This document shows positions 59,998 to 64,000 of a stretch of 64,000 bases of DNA, in pieces. Every line of letters begins with the position of its first letter. Within the stretch, counting starts at the first letter, position 1. Under the pieces are notes generated by a model. It was not told where the DNA came from, did not search any database, and saw only the letters and a program-made list of their open reading frames with translations. This DNA comes from Paraconiothyrium sp. Pb-2020 (Eukaryota > Ascomycota > Dothideomycetes > Pleosporales > Didymosphaeriaceae). The DNA lies in contig JAJUBI010000005.1 in assembly GCA_022419385.1 (NCBI GenBank), forward strand, positions 3,410,001-3,474,000, written 5' to 3'. The translations under genes and the position numbers were made by a program.

Positions 59998-60858
59998 TTA
60001 ATTCTTAGGCGGATCTTGATAGATCCAGTTGAAGCTAGTAGCCCACTGGAAGCCTGGATCCTGGCGTTTAGTAGCTTCGGAATTGACATCCCGGGTTTTG
60101 GGAGGATCTTGATAAATCCAATTGAAGCTGGTGGCCCATTGAAATCCTGGGTCCTGACGTTTGGCTGCTTTAGCCGTGACAACATCTCGTGCCTTCGGCG
60201 GATCTTGGTAGATCCAGTTGAAGTTGGTCGCCCATTGGAAGCCGGGGTCTTGAGGGCTTGCATCGCGCTTACCTATCCCTTCTTCGCTCCTCGCTTTGGG
60301 AGGGTCCTGGTAGATCCAGTTGAAGTTGGTAGCCCACTGAAACCCGGGGTCCTGGCGCTTGGTCACATCCTCGGTGGCTGCAACCTGAAGGTCCCTACGC
60401 TCAAACTTGGTCTCGCAGTTGGCACACTGGAGTTCGTGCGCCGGGCTGGCATTGTGGCCTCCTTTTTTAAGCACATCGACCATCCACTCACGAGTGTGGA
60501 TGTTGGCTTTGAGTGCCTGTGCACACTGTTAGGTCCGCGTTACATCAAATAGCGTCTCACTTACGTTGTCTACGAAGTCTTCCAGGCCACTTCGCTTACC
60601 GCATCCTTCGCACGTTGCCTTTGGGGCTTTGACGAATGTACCCAGGATGTTTAGTGAACGGAAGTCGATGTCCAATAGCTTGGACAGGCGGTCTTTCTCA
60701 TCTTCGTCGATGGGCCAGTAGTGGATACCCTCTGGGATATCTTTCGGGTCCGGTGCAGATACTGGCCCGTTTGAACTGGGGACAGGTGCTGCGTTGACAA
60801 TGCGCAGGGCAGAGAGGAGGATAACGAGCGCGTTGATGGGCTTGGAAAGTGAAGGCAT
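59998..60858 (-). CDS. Secreted Kex2-type repeat peptide precursor (candidate RiPP precursor)
   Basis: Exons are 60858-60565 and 60516-59998. The 48-nt intron (GTAAGT, CCTAAC, CACAG) gives 270 residues. A signal peptide (residues 1-23, ALVILLSALRIVNA) leads into a pro-region with two CxxC pairs (C83/C86, C129/C132) and dibasic sites at 88-89 and 138-139. Four copies of a 20-residue peptide, QDPGFQWAT[N/S]FNWIYQDPPK, follow at 153-172, 187-206, 219-238 and 250-269. Copies 1, 3 and 4 are preceded directly by Lys-Arg; copy 2 by Lys-Arg plus DASP. Spacers carry AR or TR after the core. The layout matches Kex2-processed repeat proteins such as dikaritin RiPP precursors and also alpha-pheromone precursors. 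The UstYa gene 0.85 kb upstream on the same strand favours a RiPP. The mature product is unknown. Confidence 0.85.
60004..60354 (-). repeat. Four core-peptide repeats of the precursor
   Basis: The 60-bp cores lie at 60354-60295, 60252-60193, 60156-60097 and 60063-60004. Sixteen of the 20 codons show synonymous variants among the four copies, while a single position (the tenth, Asn or Ser) changes the amino acid. The Trp codons and the Phe at position 11 are invariant. Confidence 0.9.
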
Positions 60859-61704
60859 CGTGACCTTTGATAGTCGACGTGAATGAGGTTAAGGAGCAAC
60901 AAGTAGTAGCACTGCGAGGTCCGTCTGCTCCATGAAAGTGGACTAAATAGTACGACAGTCTCATCTCAATGGGATAGTAGACTCCGAAGGGCCGAAGTAC
61001 CTAGCGTAGAGCGCAGAATATCTCTTTCAGGCATGATCGAGCAATATGGTCGAACTTGGCGGGCGCCTCCTACGGCAAAGGATGCAAGCACGACTTGGAG
61101 GCATCTACCCCATGCACATGCACACAACGTAGGATGCGCTAATAACGGCTAATAGTCCTTGATACTCTTATGTAGTTTTAGCAGTTCATAGTAATCCTCA
61201 CGGTTAAACTTGACATGCTACTTACTATCCATGAGCAGTCTATACAGACATCTAGCTTGCGCGTGGCTGGCTGTTCATAGACTTCGGCGCTCCTAGATAA
61301 CGCTGATGTGGTACAAACCGTCTGTAAGCTGGCTATGGACTTCTTCCACCCTACAGGTCAATGCCTAACGGCAGCCCAAGCAGGAAGTCAACTAGGAGCA
61401 TTGATTGTTTCTCGCGCGTGTTGGGCGTAAACAGTAAGGCTGGAGAAGGATTTAATCTAAGACATCTTGTCACATTGACTGTACTTGAGGTGCATATTAA
61501 ACATGGGGGTAGGATCTTCGGTCTGCAGAACTAGCGTAGCATATACGTGACAGCATTCCAACTCGTGGAGGATCTCACGGACTGAACGGCTGGTACATAC
61601 TTGTGTTAACAGTTGAGCGAGGTTATGGCCATTTCGAGCCGATTTCTAAGCGGAATTATAGAACTAGCGCTTCCAGGATAGTGTATGTCTTGCATTTCGA
61701 AAGA
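60859..61704. other. Intergenic region between UstYa gene and precursor
   Basis: This 846-bp stretch lies downstream of the UstYa stop and upstream of the precursor start, both on the minus strand. It should hold the precursor promoter. No further gene is supported. Confidence 0.45.
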
Positions 61705-62580
61705 CTAATCTGTAGGGTTGATCCATTTGTTCTCCTCAACAAAGTCATCCAGAAAACTAATATCTCTGCACTGCCTATTCCCTTTGCTCGTAGCCATATC
61801 CTTCTTCGGCTTGATTTTCCCTGGCGGCCACTCCAAAGTAGTATCCACAGTACAGCGGATCGCTAGTCTAACATAATTGAAACAATGCCCAATGTGATAC
61901 CAATCTTCCCAAGTTTTGTTTTGGCTCAAACCATGGACCAAGCCTCTCTTATGATCTCCATCATTCTGTGAGAGTGAATCATCATAGACGAGCGCTCGGA
62001 ACATTGCCTGTACATGTTTAGCAGGAATGATCATTTGTACAAAGTAGAAGGGTGAGCTTACCAGGCAGTGAAGTTGATGATATACGCTGATTGAGTAGAA
62101 GTTAACACCATTGATGTCTTGTTGCCCGGGAGGTATGCCGTATCTCTCAGGATCTCCGATTTGAATGAACTTGTCATCCGAGGTGATCTGGTACAATTCG
62201 GCCCAAAGTATGTCAGACTCTTTGCCGGGGCCGACCCAAGCATGATCCTCACTGAAGACATTTGCGCCAGGTTTGATAGGGACTACAGTCATCAGTGGGA
62301 AAAAGTTGGTGGTGACGATGGTCGTTCACATACCTGTAGGGATAAAGCCAGTTGATTGTGTACCAAATGTTGTTGAATATGTTCCAAACAGGTACGAAAT
62401 GAGCATAAGTGCGAGAACTAGAACGCATTGGAGGATTGGCTTCATGAAGGACCTCGACTTGCCTCCGAGTGAGGTGCGTTTTTCACCACCACCCGCTTCC
62501 TCGTTGCTACCATCACTATTGATAGGGGCGTATGTGCCACGCCTAAATCTTGTAAAGAAGTCATGGAGCTTCGCAGACAT
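61705..62580 (-). CDS. UstYa-family (DUF3328) oxidase-like protein
   Basis: Exons are 62580-62334, 62282-62062 and 62007-61705. The introns of 51 and 54 nt join in frame to 256 residues. A basic cytosolic N-terminus is followed by one membrane anchor at about residues 47-68 (ILQCVLVLALMLISYLFGTY). The lumenal domain has both family motifs: HQLHC at 151-155 and HIGHC at 194-198, the latter in WYHIGHCFNYVRLAIRC. The first motif lies at the end of exon 2, so correct splicing is needed to link the two. UstYa/UstYb proteins act in ustiloxin-type RiPP clusters in oxidative macrocyclisation of the core peptide, and relatives occur in the phomopsin, asperipin and victorin clusters. The frame upstream opens at TTG; the first ATG is 62580. 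Confidence 0.92.
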
Positions 62581-63367
62581 TCTTCGCAGGTACAAAGAGG
62601 TAAGTGAAGAGCATCCGTCAACATATCACTCAGCTAAGCCGTTCATTACCCCGCCGGCTAATATTGGCTTTGCCAATCCTTAGGTGCTAGTGTACTTCTT
62701 GTAGGATTCCCGTACGGGAAGGATCGCAGTGTTCAGCTGTGCGGACCTTGGCGAGACTTAGGTAGACTATACCGGTACCTAGTCTCCTGCGGGGCATGAT
62801 GGACCGGTTCAAGCAATTTTGCATTTCTACCCACTACGTCACTTCGAGATTATACAAACAGCATCAAGAAATGAAGCGCTCTTCTGACGTACCAATGTAT
62901 TACTTATTCGACTTGCTACGTTGATGGTATCGTGCCGCGATCAACGCGGTGCGCGCCAAGTTATGATTCTGGGCCTTTTACGCCCCGTGAGAAATAAATA
63001 CTTAGATAGCCTTTACTTTCCGGGATCGCTAGTAGATCCGAGCGAACTCGTATCTTTTTTCAAGCGAGGATCCTAGCAAGATACCAATCCTGGTCTACCA
63101 TACCTGCTTAAACATATGTCCCCAATCGAAATCATCTGCAACTAAAATGGTTGTACAGGAGCCCAAGCATGGGGAATCTTCCAACGTTGTGAACCCTTTG
63201 CGAGCTGTAGATGTGGTATAGCTGGGACAAGGTCTACATTAACAAGACAACCTTAAGGGTCAGAAACCTTCCAGCAAAAATTATACTCGGCATGTGACCG
63301 AACAAGTAGAACGAGGAGGAACAGAATCTGTTTACGATATAAGACATTGGATCTACTTCAAGATACT
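62581..63367. other. Intergenic region
   Basis: This 787-bp stretch precedes the UstYa gene. It shows no frame, RNA gene or repeat I can support and should contain the UstYa promoter. Confidence 0.45.
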
Positions 63368-63892
63368 TTATTTTTGAGGGGTATCGAAAGAAGACTGACG
63401 AAGTAGCAAATACTCCTGCACAATTTTCATCTCTAAAGTCGAAAAAATTATGGGCACACATCTCAATTTCTCAACATCAACCCTCTTCAAAACAACCATG
63501 TAAGTCGCCGCTGCTAGCGCTTCACCCACTTCACCATATCCCCCCGTATCGTTGAAGATCGACATGATCACCTTGCCATTCTCAATAAGTTGGTTTCGCA
63601 AGTGCTCGCAAACGCACGTCAAGCTGAAGAGTGAAGGCGTGCTGACCGGCGTGATCCAAAGTGAATAAAGCACTGGTGCCGGAACCTTCGGGATCAGACT
63701 TGCGCAGTCGATCAATAGGTGTCCAGGGGCATGTGATGGAGAACCTTCGGGCTGGCGAGCGTACTGCTGAAGGATTTGCTCGAGGGGCGAAGTGGTAACT
63801 TGAAGGGGTAGTGTGAGTTGAAGCACATAGCAAGATTTCTTATGTGCTCGTCCTTCACTGGCGGCGACTGTGGGGTTCCCGGAGTCGGTCAT
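63368..63892 (-). CDS. Hypothetical protein
   Basis: An ATG-started frame of 174 residues (MTDSGNPTVAASEGRAHKKS). It has alternating strands and helices (YVLQLTLPLQVTTSPLEQIL, PAPVLYSLWITPVSTPSLF, GKVIMSIFNDTGGYGEVGEA) and looks like a small globular domain with no signal peptide. I do not recognise it. It lies 0.8 kb upstream of the UstYa gene on the same strand and could be part of the putative cluster or its border. An intron-containing 5' extension beyond the window edge cannot be excluded. Confidence 0.5.
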   Translation of the reverse strand: MTDSGNPTVAASEGRAHKKSCYVLQLTLPLQVTTSPLEQILQQYARQPEGSPSHAPGHLLIDCASLIPKVPAPVLYSLWITPVSTPSLFSLTCVCEHLRNQLIENGKVIMSIFNDTGGYGEVGEALAAATYMVVLKRVDVEKLRCVPIIFSTLEMKIVQEYLLLRQSSFDTPQK

Positions 63893-64000
63893 GGCTGCTA
63901 ATGCAGAAGGATATGGATAGGCTGAAAAGGCAGGGATCCGGGAGTGTAGTCCGAGGAGAAGCTAGGGGTAGGGTAGGGATGTGTTGGTCGGACAAACGAA

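Overview
The window is nuclear DNA of a filamentous ascomycete. The evidence is short introns (mostly 43-130 nt) with GTANGT donors and CTAAC/CTGAC branch sites, ApsA/Num1 and Cdc42 polarity genes, an Ost-alpha-type membrane protein, a fungal UstYa-type protein and Zn2Cys6 regulators. Gene order and protein style suggest Dothideomycetes, but that is inference. I rebuilt gene models by hand from splice signals and reading-frame continuity. Several open frames begin at GTG or TTG, so I moved those starts to ATG.

Left part (0-25 kb) is mostly housekeeping: two disordered unknown proteins, an alpha/beta hydrolase, a 5-exon 1413-residue unknown protein, the splicing factors CWC24 and ISY1 on either side of the nuclear-migration protein ApsA, chaperonin subunit CCT8, and mitoribosomal protein mL46. 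The middle (25-45 kb) is more accessory: a secreted M43 metalloprotease, an Ost-alpha/TMEM184-like protein, an Acinus-like SAP/RRM/RSB protein, a short unknown protein, a divergent CorA-like protein, a 9-exon MFS permease, a DDR48-like repetitive stress protein, a decayed ~208-bp repeat array, and a small thioredoxin-like protein. Then follow a Ser/Thr kinase, a 938-residue disordered protein and Cdc42 (45.7-53.4 kb).

The most interesting part is the right end (about 55-63 kb). It holds a regulator with two Zn2Cys6 clusters, a secreted GH3 beta-glucosidase, and a secreted precursor with four copies of one 20-residue peptide set off by Lys-Arg (Kex2) sites. About 0.85 kb further on, on the same strand, is a UstYa/DUF3328 protein with both HxxHC motifs. 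A Kex2-processed repeat precursor next to a UstYa oxidase is the hallmark of fungal dikaritin-type RiPP clusters (ustiloxin, phomopsin, asperipin, victorin). The peptide here resembles none of those I know. The four copies differ at nearly every synonymous position yet vary at one residue only, so the peptide itself appears to be under selection. An alpha-pheromone-like precursor is the main alternative. No tRNA, rRNA or CRISPR was seen, and no intact transposon.
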